This document shows positions 15,044-24,600 of a DNA stretch of 64,000 nucleotides, one piece after another. Position 1 is the first letter of the stretch. Each line of letters starts with the position of its first letter. The notes beneath the pieces were generated by a model. That model made no database searches. It worked only from the letters and a program-made list of their open reading frames with translations, and was not told the DNA's origin. A program made the position numbers and the translations under genes. Source of the stretch: BACL14 sp042094875 (GTDB taxonomy: Bacteria > Pseudomonadota > Gammaproteobacteria > Burkholderiales > Methylophilaceae); contig JBELCI010000011.1 in NCBI GenBank assembly GCA_042094875.1, positions 310,001-374,000 of the forward strand. The letters run 5' to 3'.

Positions 15044-17407
15044 TTATTTTTTACTAATTTGTTTCCAAGTACTTATAACTGTATCAGGATTCAGTGATAA
15101 AGAACTAATGCCTTGTTTAACTAGCCAGTCTGCAAAATCTGGGTGATCAGATGGTCCTTGACCACATATGCCAATATATTTTTTCTTTTTCTTTGCTGAC
15201 GAAATTGCCAATTCAATTAATTTTAAGACAGCAGAATTTCTTTCATCAAAGCCATCAGCTAAAATTCCTGAATCTCTATCAGTACCCAGAGTTAATTGAG
15301 TAAGATCATTTGATCCTATAGAAAATCCATCAAAGTATTCCATAAATTCACTAGCAAGAATCGCGTTTGATGGAACTTCACACATCATTATAATTCTCAA
15401 ATTATTTTCACCTTTTTTCAGACCAAAGCCCTCCATAATTTGGCTTACTGATTTTGCTTCATTTAAAGTTCTAACAAAAGGAATCATTATTTCAACATTA
15501 TTTAAACCCATTTCTTCCCTTACTTTTTTTAGCGCTATACATTCTAGTTCGAAACAATCTTTAAATTCTTTTGAAATATATCTAGCAGCCCCCCTAAAGC
15601 CAATCATCGGATTTTCTTCTTCGGGTTCATAAATATCTCCAGCAACTAATTTTTTATATTCATTAGATTTAAAATCAGAAGTTCTCACAATGACTGGGTT
15701 GGGATAGAATGCAGACGCAATGGTTGCTACACCTTCTGAGATTTTATCAATATAAAATTGTTTAGGATTTTTATATCCCTTTGCTCGATGATCAATGATT
15801 TTTTGTATTTCAGCTGGCATCGCTTTGTAATTAATAATTGCTTTTGGATGGATGCCAATCATATTATTGATAACAAATTCTAAGCGAGCTAACCCAACTC
15901 CATGATTTGGAATTTGAGCAAATGTAAAGGCCATATCTGGATTTCCAATATTCATCATTATTTTTATAGGTGGTTTTGATAACTTTCCATCATCTTTTGT
16001 TTCTACTTCATATTTAAGTTCGCCTTGATATACAATTCCAGTTTCCCCTTCTGAACAAGAAACAGTAACCAAATCATCATCTTTTAAAAGCTCCGTTGCA
16101 TTTACACTCCCTACAATTGCTGGAATACCTAACTCTCGAGCAATGATTGCTGCATGGCATGTTCTACCACCTCTATTAGTTACTAAAGCAGAAGCTCTTT
16201 TCATCACAGGTTCCCAATTTGGATCAGTCATATCTGCAACCAAAACATCTCCAGGTTTAACTAAATGCATATTTGCTGGATCTTTAACTACTTTTACAGA
16301 TCCAATTCCAATTTTTTGAGTAACTGCTCGACCTGCAACAATTGCCTTACCAGTTTCTTTAAGTTTAAATATTTCAACTACATTTTTTGTTTGTGATTTA
16401 ACAGTTTCTGGCCGAGCTTGAAGAATATATATTTTTCCATCTATACCATTTTTACCCCATTCAATATCCATTGGACAATTGTAATGTGATTCAATTGTGA
16501 CTGCATATTTTGCTAATTCTAGTATGTCTTCATCTGAAATACAGAATTTATTTGATTCTTCATCTTCAACGTCTTCAATTAATGTGCTTAAGCCAGCCTT
16601 AGTGTCATCACTAAATATCATTTTTATCTTTTTTGAACCGATTGATCTTTTTACAATAGCTTCCTTATCTTTTTTTAATAAAGGTTTGTGCACATAAAAT
16701 TCGTCAGGATTAACTGCTCCTTGAACTACAGTTTCACCTAATCCATAAGAGGCTGTAATAAAAACTACATCTTTAAATCCAGATTCAGTATCAATAGTAA
16801 ACATAACTCCAGAACAACCAATATCGCTCCGAACCATTTGCTGAACACCTGCAGAAATTGCTACCTCAGAATGAACAAATCCTTTATGAACTCTATAAGA
16901 TATAGCGCGATCATTATAAAGTGATGCAAAAACTTCTTTAATCGCTTGTTTTATATTTTCAATGCCATGAATATTTAGAAAGCTTTCTTGTTGGCCTGCA
17001 AAAGATGCATCTGGGAGATCTTCAGCCGTCGCAGATGATCTCACAGCAAATGTTGTTCCTTTTGCTGATGTTTTAATTAATTTTTCGTAACTTTCTTTAA
17101 TAGCATTATCAAAATTTTTTGAAAAAGGGGTGCTTATAATCCATTTACGAATTTTTTTACCACTTTTAGCTAAGGCAATGACATCGTTAATATCTAAATT
17201 TTTAAGTTCAGAAATGATTCTATCGCCTAATTTATCATTTGTAAGAAAATCATTAAACGCAGCAGCAGTAGTCGCAAAACCACCTGGAACCCTTACTCCT
17301 TTTGCATTGAGTTGAGAAATCATTTCTCCTAGCGAAGCATTTTTTCCACCAACTGCAGCAACATCTTTATTTCTGAGTTTTTCAAATGGTATTACATAAT
17401 CAGACAT
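15044..17407 (-). CDS. ppsA: Phosphoenolpyruvate synthase
   Basis: PpsA converts pyruvate, ATP and water to PEP, AMP and phosphate, the entry to gluconeogenesis. The protein is 787 residues, the normal length. The N-terminal ATP-grasp region has FAVRSSATAEDLPDASFAGQQ. The phosphohistidine swivel has GGRTCHAA with His418 and the regulatory Thr416. The C-terminal PEP-binding barrel contains SIGSNDLTQL and GICGQGPSDHPD with the catalytic Cys. In a ribulose-monophosphate methylotroph it would draw pyruvate back to sugar phosphates. AAGGATTA lies upstream of the ATG as ribosome site. It is divergent from tal across 200 bp, where the promoters of both should lie. Confidence 0.97.
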   Translation of the reverse strand: MSDYVIPFEKLRNKDVAAVGGKNASLGEMISQLNAKGVRVPGGFATTAAAFNDFLTNDKLGDRIISELKNLDINDVIALAKSGKKIRKWIISTPFSKNFDNAIKESYEKLIKTSAKGTTFAVRSSATAEDLPDASFAGQQESFLNIHGIENIKQAIKEVFASLYNDRAISYRVHKGFVHSEVAISAGVQQMVRSDIGCSGVMFTIDTESGFKDVVFITASYGLGETVVQGAVNPDEFYVHKPLLKKDKEAIVKRSIGSKKIKMIFSDDTKAGLSTLIEDVEDEESNKFCISDEDILELAKYAVTIESHYNCPMDIEWGKNGIDGKIYILQARPETVKSQTKNVVEIFKLKETGKAIVAGRAVTQKIGIGSVKVVKDPANMHLVKPGDVLVADMTDPNWEPVMKRASALVTNRGGRTCHAAIIARELGIPAIVGSVNATELLKDDDLVTVSCSEGETGIVYQGELKYEVETKDDGKLSKPPIKIMMNIGNPDMAFTFAQIPNHGVGLARLEFVINNMIGIHPKAIINYKAMPAEIQKIIDHRAKGYKNPKQFYIDKISEGVATIASAFYPNPVIVRTSDFKSNEYKKLVAGDIYEPEEENPMIGFRGAARYISKEFKDCFELECIALKKVREEMGLNNVEIMIPFVRTLNEAKSVSQIMEGFGLKKGENNLRIIMMCEVPSNAILASEFMEYFDGFSIGSNDLTQLTLGTDRDSGILADGFDERNSAVLKLIELAISSAKKKKKYIGICGQGPSDHPDFADWLVKQGISSLSLNPDTVISTWKQISKK

Positions 17408-17527
17408 TATATTAATCCTTATAGCCTTTAGAATATTTAGTGATTTTGTTTAAAGGAGTAATTCTGCCAAATATGACTGTTCTTGTCATTAAGTATTATC
17501 CTAAAATAATTTAATGGACTAAAACAA

Positions 17528-17557
17528 TTGCAGAGTATCCTTGAATATTGTTAAAAT
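17528..17557 (+). promoter_or_regulatory. Probable sigma-70 promoter of tal
   Basis: TTGCAG at 17528-17533 and TAAAAT at 17552-17557 are separated by 18 bases. Transcription would start near 17564, giving a leader of about 44 nt before the tal ATG. Confidence 0.45.
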
Positions 17558-17607
17558 GGTAATTCACTTTAAAAAGTACCTATTACTTTAAATTACGGAG
17601 AAAGCAA

Positions 17608-18558
17608 ATGGCATCATTATTAGAACAACTAAAATCTATGACTACTATTGTTGCAGATACAGGAGAAGTTGAGGCAATTAAAACTCTCAAGCCTGTAGAT
17701 GCGACTACAAACCCATCATTGCTTTTAAAAGCGAGTACACTGCCTCAATGTGAGCCAATGATAGCTGAAGCAATTGCTTATGCTAAATCTAAAAGCTCAG
17801 ATAAAAATCAACAAATAGAAGACGCTGCAGATAAACTTGCGGTTTTAGTGGGATTGGAAATACAAAAACATATTCCAGGAAGAATTTCAACTGAAGTTGA
17901 TGCCAGCTTATCTTTTAATATTGATAAAATGGTCGCCAAAGGAAAAAAAATTATCTCTTTATATAATGAGGCGGGAGTAACAAACGATAGAGTATTAATT
18001 AAATTAGCGTCTACATGGGAAGGTATTAAAGCCGGAGAGATTTTAGAAAAAGAAGGAATTAACTGTAATTTAACTTTATTATTTAGCTTTGCTCAAGCAA
18101 GAGCATGTGCCGAGGCTGGTGTATTTCTGATTTCACCATTTGTAGGGAGAATATTGGATTGGTATAAGGCTAAAACTGGAGAGGAGTATACTTCTGAAAC
18201 AGATCCAGGTGTTATTTCAGTTAGGGCTATATATGCCTGGTACAAAGAGCATGGCTTCAAAACAGTTGTAATGGGCGCTTCATTTAGAAATATAGGAGAA
18301 ATTACTGCGCTTGCTGGGTGTGATCGATTGACAATCGCACCGGCATTACTAGAAGAATTGGATTCAACTGAAGGCGAGTTGCCTCAAGCATTAAAGGATA
18401 ATGGTGCAACAAAAGAGCAACCAGAAAAGCTTCAAGAGGATCAGTTTAGATTTGATCACAATGGGGATGCAATGGCTACTGAAAAGCTAGCTGAAGGTAT
18501 TCGTAACTTTGTTATTGATCAAAATAAATTAGAGGATGCATTAAGTCAGAAACTCTAG
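17608..18558 (+). CDS. tal: Transaldolase
   Basis: TalB-type transaldolase of 316 residues, moving a dihydroxyacetone unit between sugar phosphates. The Schiff-base Lys132 is in VLIKLASTWEGI. DATTNPSLLL is at 31-40, and NLTLLFSFAQA and SPFVGRILDWY are further family blocks. In the ribulose monophosphate cycle it helps rebuild ribulose-5-phosphate from fructose-6-phosphate, and it stands just upstream of hps and hpi, which supports that use. GGAGAAAG precedes the ATG. A likely separate promoter for hps follows within 30 bp of its stop. Confidence 0.97.
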   Translation: MASLLEQLKSMTTIVADTGEVEAIKTLKPVDATTNPSLLLKASTLPQCEPMIAEAIAYAKSKSSDKNQQIEDAADKLAVLVGLEIQKHIPGRISTEVDASLSFNIDKMVAKGKKIISLYNEAGVTNDRVLIKLASTWEGIKAGEILEKEGINCNLTLLFSFAQARACAEAGVFLISPFVGRILDWYKAKTGEEYTSETDPGVISVRAIYAWYKEHGFKTVVMGASFRNIGEITALAGCDRLTIAPALLEELDSTEGELPQALKDNGATKEQPEKLQEDQFRFDHNGDAMATEKLAEGIRNFVIDQNKLEDALSQKL

Positions 18559-18579
18559 TTTAAGATTAGATTTCAATCA

Positions 18580-18608
18580 TTGACATTGAGTGATTGAGGC
18601 TATATTAT
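18580..18608 (+). promoter_or_regulatory. Strong sigma-70 promoter of hps
   Basis: A perfect -35 TTGACA (18580-18585) is followed after exactly 17 bases by TATTAT (18603-18608), close to the TATAAT consensus. Transcription would start near 18615, leaving about an 80-nt leader before the hps ATG, which has GGGAG upstream. This is among the best promoter matches in the window and fits an abundantly made enzyme. Confidence 0.75.
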
Positions 18609-18695
18609 CGACGGTCTGCTGTTTTAAAACGTGATATTTGATTCACTAACAATAACGTAGACTATTTTAAATTGTATTTTATGGGAGATTAAACC

Positions 18696-19328
18696 ATGGC
18701 ACACACACAAATGGCTTTAGATTCATTAGATTTTGACGCAACTATGGCATTAGCTGAAACAGTTGCACCACACGTAGATATTCTTGAAATTGGTACACCT
18801 TGCATTAAACATAACGGTATACCTCTTCTAGAAGCACTTCGTGCGAAGTTTCCTAACAACCAAATCTTAGTTGATTTAAAAACTATGGATGCTGGTGAAT
18901 ATGAAGCTGAACCTTTTTACAAAGCTGGCGGAGACATATGTACAGTTCTTGGCGCATCAGGCATTGCAACTATTAAAGGTGTAATTGCTGCTGCAGCTAA
19001 GTACGGTAAAGAATGTCAAGTTGATATGATTAACGTTGAGGACAAAGTAGGGCTTGCTAAGGAATGTGTTGCTGCTGGCGCACAAATCATTGGCGTTCAC
19101 ACTGGACTTGATGCACAAGCTGCAGGTCAAACACCTTTTGCAGATTTAGCTGCAATTGCTGAAGCTGTTGGAGATTCTGCAAAAATATCAGTTGCCGGTG
19201 GTATTAAAGCAGATACAGCTCAACAAGTTAAAGACGCTGGAGCTGCAATCATTGTAGCTGGAGCTGCTATATATGGCGCTGCTGACCCAGCTGCTGCTGC
19301 TGCTGAAATCACAGCTATTGCTCACTAA
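18696..19328 (+). CDS. hps: 3-hexulose-6-phosphate synthase
   Basis: Hps joins formaldehyde to ribulose-5-phosphate to make hexulose-6-phosphate, the fixing step of the ribulose monophosphate pathway. The 210-residue protein has the OMP-decarboxylase-superfamily motif DxKxxD as Asp60-Lys62-Asp65 in LVDLKTMDAG, plus the family segments GTPCIKHNG, GVHTGLDAQ and VAGGIKADT. Its codon use differs from its neighbours, with many GCT, GGC and AAC/CTT-type codons and visibly higher G+C. That is what strong selection for expression looks like. A consensus promoter lies upstream and a strong terminator directly downstream, so it can be expressed apart from tal and hpi. Confidence 0.97.
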   Translation: MAHTQMALDSLDFDATMALAETVAPHVDILEIGTPCIKHNGIPLLEALRAKFPNNQILVDLKTMDAGEYEAEPFYKAGGDICTVLGASGIATIKGVIAAAAKYGKECQVDMINVEDKVGLAKECVAAGAQIIGVHTGLDAQAAGQTPFADLAAIAEAVGDSAKISVAGGIKADTAQQVKDAGAAIIVAGAAIYGAADPAAAAAEITAIAH

Positions 19329-19355
19329 TAAATCTTTTATTAGAAAGTAAATTTA

Positions 19356-19384
19356 AACCCGACTTAATGGTCGGGTTTTTTTTT
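19356..19384 (+). terminator. Intrinsic terminator after hps
   Basis: AACCCGAC, a six-base loop, GTCGGGTT and then a run of about nine T form a textbook rho-independent terminator 27 bp after the hps stop. It separates hps from hpi. Confidence 0.9.
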
Positions 19385-19422
19385 GGTATCATTAACATTT
19401 AATTAATAGGAAGATAAATAGT

Positions 19423-19959
19423 ATGGATACACAAAAATTAATAATGGATAAGATATCCAGTGTATTGGCTTCAACTGATAGAGGCCAAATTGTTGAACTA
19501 AAAAAGTATATTGATAGTGCTGGTCGGATTTTTGTTGCCGGTGCGGGCCGATCAAAATTAGTTTCTAGTTTTTTAGCAATGAGACTTGTTCATTGTGGTT
19601 ATCAAGTTAATATGGTTGGTGAGATTGTTACACCTGCACTTCAAGAGGGAGATTTATATATAGTTATTTCTGGTTCAGGAGGAACTAAAACGTTGTTGCC
19701 AACTTTAGAAACTGCTAAATCTAAGGGAGCTAAAATTGCAGTTGTTTCTATGAAGTCATCATCTCCAATGTCTGATCTTGCAGATTTAACGGTAACAATG
19801 GGTAATGATGAGGTATTTGCTAAAACTAAAGGATTACCTATGGGCACATCTTTTGAGTTATCTACATTAGTTTTTCTTGAAGCAATTGTTGGTGAAATAG
19901 TTTTTGATAAAGATTTAACAGAAGAAGGTATGAGAGGAATTCATGCAAATTTAGAGTAA
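19423..19959 (+). CDS. hpi: 6-phospho-3-hexuloisomerase
   Basis: Hpi (also called Phi) isomerises hexulose-6-phosphate to fructose-6-phosphate, completing formaldehyde assimilation. It is a 178-residue SIS-domain protein: GAGRSKLVSSFLAMRLVH near residues 40-57, then VISGSGGTKT, the phosphosugar-binding Ser/Gly loop, and VVSMKSSSPMSDLADLTV. Length and the hps neighbour rule out a KpsF/GutQ-type isomerase. AGGAAG is upstream of the ATG. Only 38 bp separate it from the hps terminator, so it probably depends on read-through, which would keep it below hps in amount. Confidence 0.95.
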   Translation: MDTQKLIMDKISSVLASTDRGQIVELKKYIDSAGRIFVAGAGRSKLVSSFLAMRLVHCGYQVNMVGEIVTPALQEGDLYIVISGSGGTKTLLPTLETAKSKGAKIAVVSMKSSSPMSDLADLTVTMGNDEVFAKTKGLPMGTSFELSTLVFLEAIVGEIVFDKDLTEEGMRGIHANLE

Positions 19960-19972
19960 AATAATTAAAGAT

Positions 19973-20001
19973 AAAAAAAAGGCACTTATGTGCCTTTTTT
20001 T
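19973..20001 (+). terminator. Intrinsic terminator after hpi
   Basis: An A-rich run, GGCAC, the loop TTAT, GTGCC and seven T form a compact terminator 13 bp after the hpi stop. The A/T flanks make it potentially bidirectional. Confidence 0.85.
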
Positions 20002-20058
20002 ATTAATAATTATAATTAAATTCTATAATACTCAGATGACAAAGTTTAAAAATATTTA

Positions 20059-21414
20059 ATGAAAATAAAAGAACTAAATTATCAATGCGATTCTTCGAGT
20101 TACTTTGAAAGAATAAAACATTTGGATTGGCCAGTATTTTTAGACAGCTGCTATCAAAAAGATAAGCCTAATAGTGAATTTGCACATTTTGACATTATTA
20201 CTGCAGAACCTTTTAAAAAGATAAGTTGCAATAAGGAAGTTACAATTTTATCAGATAAAGATGGTGACCAAGGCTTTAAAAAACCTTCCTTAGAGGTCTT
20301 AAGTGATGAAATGTCAAAGTATCTATTGCCTAATAATGAAATACCATTTGTAGGGGGTGCGATTGGATATTGTTCATACGAGTTAAATATAAAAACATCT
20401 AAAAAGAATCTCATTGACGCTATGAAGATGGGTATTTATGATTGGGCAATTATAGTAGATCATTTTAGAGAAAAGTCCTATATTGTATCAATGTTATTTG
20501 ATGATCAAACAAAAATCTTGTGGCCAAAATTAGAGAGTCTTTTTAGTAAAGATATAAAAAATATTCATCAAGACTTTAAAATAAAAGATACGGTTAGAGA
20601 TAATTTATCATTCAAGAATTACAAAAAAAAATTCAATAATATTATGAATTATATAAATGCAGGTGATTGTTATCAGATTAATTTATCAAAGAAATTTGAT
20701 GTTGATACAGAAGGAGATAGTTGGAATTTATATAAAAAATTTCGGGATGTAAATAAATCTCCTTTTATGGCTTATCTTTTATATGATGAATTTGAAATAT
20801 TATGTGGATCACCTGAAAGATTTATTAATTCAAAAAGTAGAAGAGTAACTACCCGACCCATAAAAGGGACAAGAGCACGAGGTAAGACCGCTAAAGTAGA
20901 TAAAAAGAACGCTAATGAACTTTTAAATAGTAAAAAAGATCAATCGGAAAACTTAATGATTGTAGACTTACTTAGAAATGATTTAAGTATAAATTGTGAA
21001 GTTGGGAGTGTGGAGGTGGATGAATTATTTAAAATTGAATCTTATCCAAATGTCCATCATTTAGTTAGTACGATTTCTGGAATTTTAAGAGAAGATTCAA
21101 ATAATTTTAAACTTTTTTCTGACTCATTCCCTGGCGGATCAATTACTGGAGCTCCAAAAAAACGCGCAACTGAAATAATTGATGAACAAGAAGAACATGC
21201 GAGAGACTTATATTGTGGGTCCGTTTGTTATTTCAGTTTTGATGGTTCAATGGATAGTAATATTGCAATTAGAAGCATGGTGCACCTAAATAAAAAATTA
21301 CATTTTTATTCTGGAGGAGGCCTTACTTCGGGATCAAATGTAAAAGATGAGTATCAAGAAATTGAAGATAAGGCTGAAAATATAAAACAAACATTAAATT
21401 TTTTTAAGGAATAG
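20059..21414 (+). CDS. pabB: Aminodeoxychorismate synthase component I
   Basis: PabB aminates chorismate to 4-amino-4-deoxychorismate for folate synthesis. The protein is 451 residues of the chorismate-binding family. The motif PIKGT at 267-271 with Lys269 distinguishes PabB from anthranilate synthase TrpE, which has Ala there. GGSITGAPKKRATEII, YCGSVCYFS and NIAIRSMV are the C-terminal active-site blocks. The glutamine amidotransferase partner PabA is not next to it and must be elsewhere. It is followed two bases later by a pterin carbinolamine dehydratase gene, a second pterin-related gene. It lies after the hpi terminator with its own leader. Confidence 0.9.
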   Translation: MKIKELNYQCDSSSYFERIKHLDWPVFLDSCYQKDKPNSEFAHFDIITAEPFKKISCNKEVTILSDKDGDQGFKKPSLEVLSDEMSKYLLPNNEIPFVGGAIGYCSYELNIKTSKKNLIDAMKMGIYDWAIIVDHFREKSYIVSMLFDDQTKILWPKLESLFSKDIKNIHQDFKIKDTVRDNLSFKNYKKKFNNIMNYINAGDCYQINLSKKFDVDTEGDSWNLYKKFRDVNKSPFMAYLLYDEFEILCGSPERFINSKSRRVTTRPIKGTRARGKTAKVDKKNANELLNSKKDQSENLMIVDLLRNDLSINCEVGSVEVDELFKIESYPNVHHLVSTISGILREDSNNFKLFSDSFPGGSITGAPKKRATEIIDEQEEHARDLYCGSVCYFSFDGSMDSNIAIRSMVHLNKKLHFYSGGGLTSGSNVKDEYQEIEDKAENIKQTLNFFKE

Positions 21415-21416
21415 GT

Positions 21417-21695
21417 ATGGTTTTAACAGAAATTGAAATTTTAAAAATTCTCAATACTGATTTAGGGAATTGGAAATTAATTGATTCAAAGATTGAGACA
21501 TTTATTAAAAGAGATGATATGAAGGATTTAGGGAGTATGGTTAAAAAAATATGGGATTTTGCGGAAAAAGTTGATCATCATCCAGATATATTATTAACTT
21601 ATTCAGGTATAAAAATTATTTTATTTACTCATGATCAATCTGGTATTACAGAAAAAGATATTGACTTTGCTCGCAGTTTAGAAAAAATTTATTAA
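21417..21695 (+). CDS. Pterin-4a-carbinolamine dehydratase (PCD/DCoH family)
   Basis: A 92-residue dehydratase that recycles the 4a-carbinolamine form of tetrahydrobiopterin-type cofactors after aromatic amino acid hydroxylation. The family signature is clear: W.L.....I.R....F near the N-terminus, AEKVDHHPDILLTYSGIKI with the catalytic His pair, and FTHDQSGITEKDIDFA. It sits two bases after pabB. No phenylalanine hydroxylase is in the window, so here the enzyme may serve another pterin (for example a molybdopterin- or folate-related role), which is inference. Its 3' end overlaps the RND gene by four bases. Confidence 0.9.
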   Translation: MVLTEIEILKILNTDLGNWKLIDSKIETFIKRDDMKDLGSMVKKIWDFAEKVDHHPDILLTYSGIKIILFTHDQSGITEKDIDFARSLEKIY

Positions 21696-24600
21696 TCTAT
21701 ATCTTTTTTAAAATTACCAAAATTTAATAAAATTGTTGGTAAAATTAGTAAATTTAATATTGTTGAAGTAAATAATCCTCCAATAATAATTGATGCCATT
21801 GGTGCTTCAATTTCTTTTCCTGGTTGATTTGAGCCAAGCGCTATCGGAAGTAAAGCTAAACCAGCCACCAATGCTGTCATAAGAATTGATGGCAATCTCT
21901 CTGATGCACCTCTTATGCAAGTTTCTAGATTCCAATGACAATTTTCTTTATTTACAAGAAATTGGTAATGGGATAAAAGCATAATTGAATTTCTAAGTGT
22001 AATTCCGAATAGCGTTACAAATCCAACAAGCGAACCAATAGATATCCATCCACCAGTGAAAATTACAATAAGCACACCACCAATAAGTGCAAATGGGAGA
22101 TTGATAAGAGTAAGGCCTAAATTCAGAAGAGAGCCAAAAGCAAGATATAGTAATAATAAAACACCCAGACCAACTAGAATTGAATGAACAATTAAGCTTT
22201 CTCTTGATTTAGCATTTTCTGCTGCAGAGCCAGTTATTTCAAAATAATTATTGGGGTTTAATTTTATTTTATTTATATTTTGATCAAGATTTTTTGTAAA
22301 TTCATTAAGACCTTGATCTTTTACATTTAAAGTAATTGTTTGAACTCGTTTACCATCCTGATGAAGTATTTTTGAGCGTCCATTTTCTTGAGAAATAAAA
22401 GCAATTTCATTAAGGCTGATAATTTTATTTTCATTCGTTCTTATTGGTAATTTATTAATATCTAATATGTCATCTCTATAATCATTGCTAAGTGTGACTG
22501 CAATTTGTACTGGAACAATTCCGTCATAAACTAAAGAGGCTGGAAACCCCTCATAAGCAGCTTTAATAGTATCAAGTACATCAGTTTTCAAAATTCCTAG
22601 CTGACTCATTTTTTCTGACCGAAGTTTGATTGAAACTTGAGGAGTACCTGGTGGAGATTGAAGCATAATGTCCGATGCCCCTTTCATTTCTTGAAGCATA
22701 ATCACAATCTTTTGTGCATCTTGATCTAAAGAATCTAAATTATCACCAAATATATTGATAACTATTGATGCATTGTAGCCCGAAATAGTTTCTTCTATCC
22801 TTTCTGTTAAAAAAGTATTTATTGCAAAGTTTACGCCTACGAAACTTTCTGATTGATTTAATTCATTGTCACTATCTTCTTGAACTAATAATCTAATTTT
22901 TCTTAATACTTCATCCTGCTCAGTTCCATTGAGATCATTTAATTCAATCTCAAATTCACTATAATGTGTTCCAAATGTATCGGCACCTAAAGGAGATCTT
23001 CCTACCCATTGAGCAACTGATTTTACACCTTCAATTTCACGAATTTTTTTACTTACTTTATTTCCAATTCTAATAGATTCTAATTCTGATGTGCCTGGGA
23101 ATGCAGTCATGTGCATAATGAAATGGCCTTCATGAAGTGGTGGTATGAATTGTGTTTTGAAAAATGGTAAAAAAGCTAACCCTATACTTATTATTAACAA
23201 GCTAGAAAATATTATTGGTCTAGAGTGTTTTTCAATAATTTTTAATATTTTAATGTATCTTACTTTTATGTAGCTTATTACTGGTGAATCATTGGTCTGC
23301 AGCTTAGATTTTCCTAACATTAAATAGCATAAAGCTGGGGTTATCGTCATTGCTACAACTAGTGAAGCTGTAATTGATGATATGTAAGCAATTCCGAGAG
23401 GTCCAAATAATTTACCGGCAACACCGGTCAAAGAAAGTAGCGGTAAAAAAACTAGAACTATTATAATAGTTGCAAATATTACAGACTTTCTAACCTCCAT
23501 TGATGCATCAAAAACTACAGTATGAAGTGGTTTTGGTGTATTTAATTTTCTATTTTGTTTTAATCTCCTTAGGATATTTTCAACATCGATAATTGCGTCA
23601 TCTACAACTTCACCTAAAGCAATTGCAAGACCACTTAAGACCATAACGTTTAAACCTAAATTAAAATAGCTCATAACAATAATTGCAGAAAGTAATGATA
23701 GGGGAATGGCTATAGCTGAAATAAAGGCTGTTTTGAAATTATATAAAAAAATAAATAGTATTGATATGATCATCAGAGAGCCAAATGCTATGTCAATCCT
23801 CAATCCTTTAATTGATGCATCAATAAAATTAGCTGGTTTAAATAGGTCTGGATATAATTCAATCTTTTCTTTAGTAAAAATTGGCTTGAGGCTATCTAAC
23901 GCCAATTCTATTTGTTTTGTAAGTTTATAGGTATCAGAATGAAGTTGTCCTTGAATAGACAAATATACTCCTTGTTTACCATTAATTGATGCAGAACTTA
24001 TTGATGGCATTGAACCAACTTTTATATTAGCTACATCTTTAATTCTTACCTTATTACCTTGACTATTAATTACAGGAGTTAGCTCAAGCTCTTCTAGAGT
24101 TTTTGATTGACCTTTAGTGTTAATTATTATTCTTTGATTTTGATTCTCTATAAAACCGGCACCACTTACCCCTGTAGATTTTTGTGCAGCTTTTGCTATG
24201 TCAGCAATTTTGACATTATGAAAAAAGAGTTTGTCAGGTATGATCTCAATTTGAATTTGCTTTAACAATCCACCAAAGCGATTTACGTCTGCAACACCTG
24301 GAACAGCCATTAAATGGGGGATTATTATGTTTTCGGCTATGGTTCTTAGCTCAGTTAAGTCCTTAACTTCTGATGTAATTCCTATACCAAGAACACTTGA
24401 TGCGGAAGAGGTTAGGGGGGTGATATTAGGAACTACGTTTTTTGGCAATCTACTTTTTAATGAATTAAATCTTTCTGATATTGATTGTCTATTTTTATGA
24501 ATATCAGTTCCTTCATCAAATATTATTGTGATGACAGATAACCCAGGAATTGATTGTGATCGAATTTGTTTAATTCCTATAGTTCCAGAAATTGCTTGCT

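Noticed and set aside
19423..19959. Arabinose-5-phosphate isomerase (KpsF/KdsD) as identity for the SIS-domain protein
   Set aside because: It is too short, has no CBS domains, and stands next to hps, so hexuloisomerase is the consistent call.
20059..21414. Anthranilate synthase component I (TrpE) as identity for the 451-residue chorismate enzyme
   Set aside because: The motif is PIKGT with Lys rather than PIAGT, which marks PabB, and no trp genes are adjacent.
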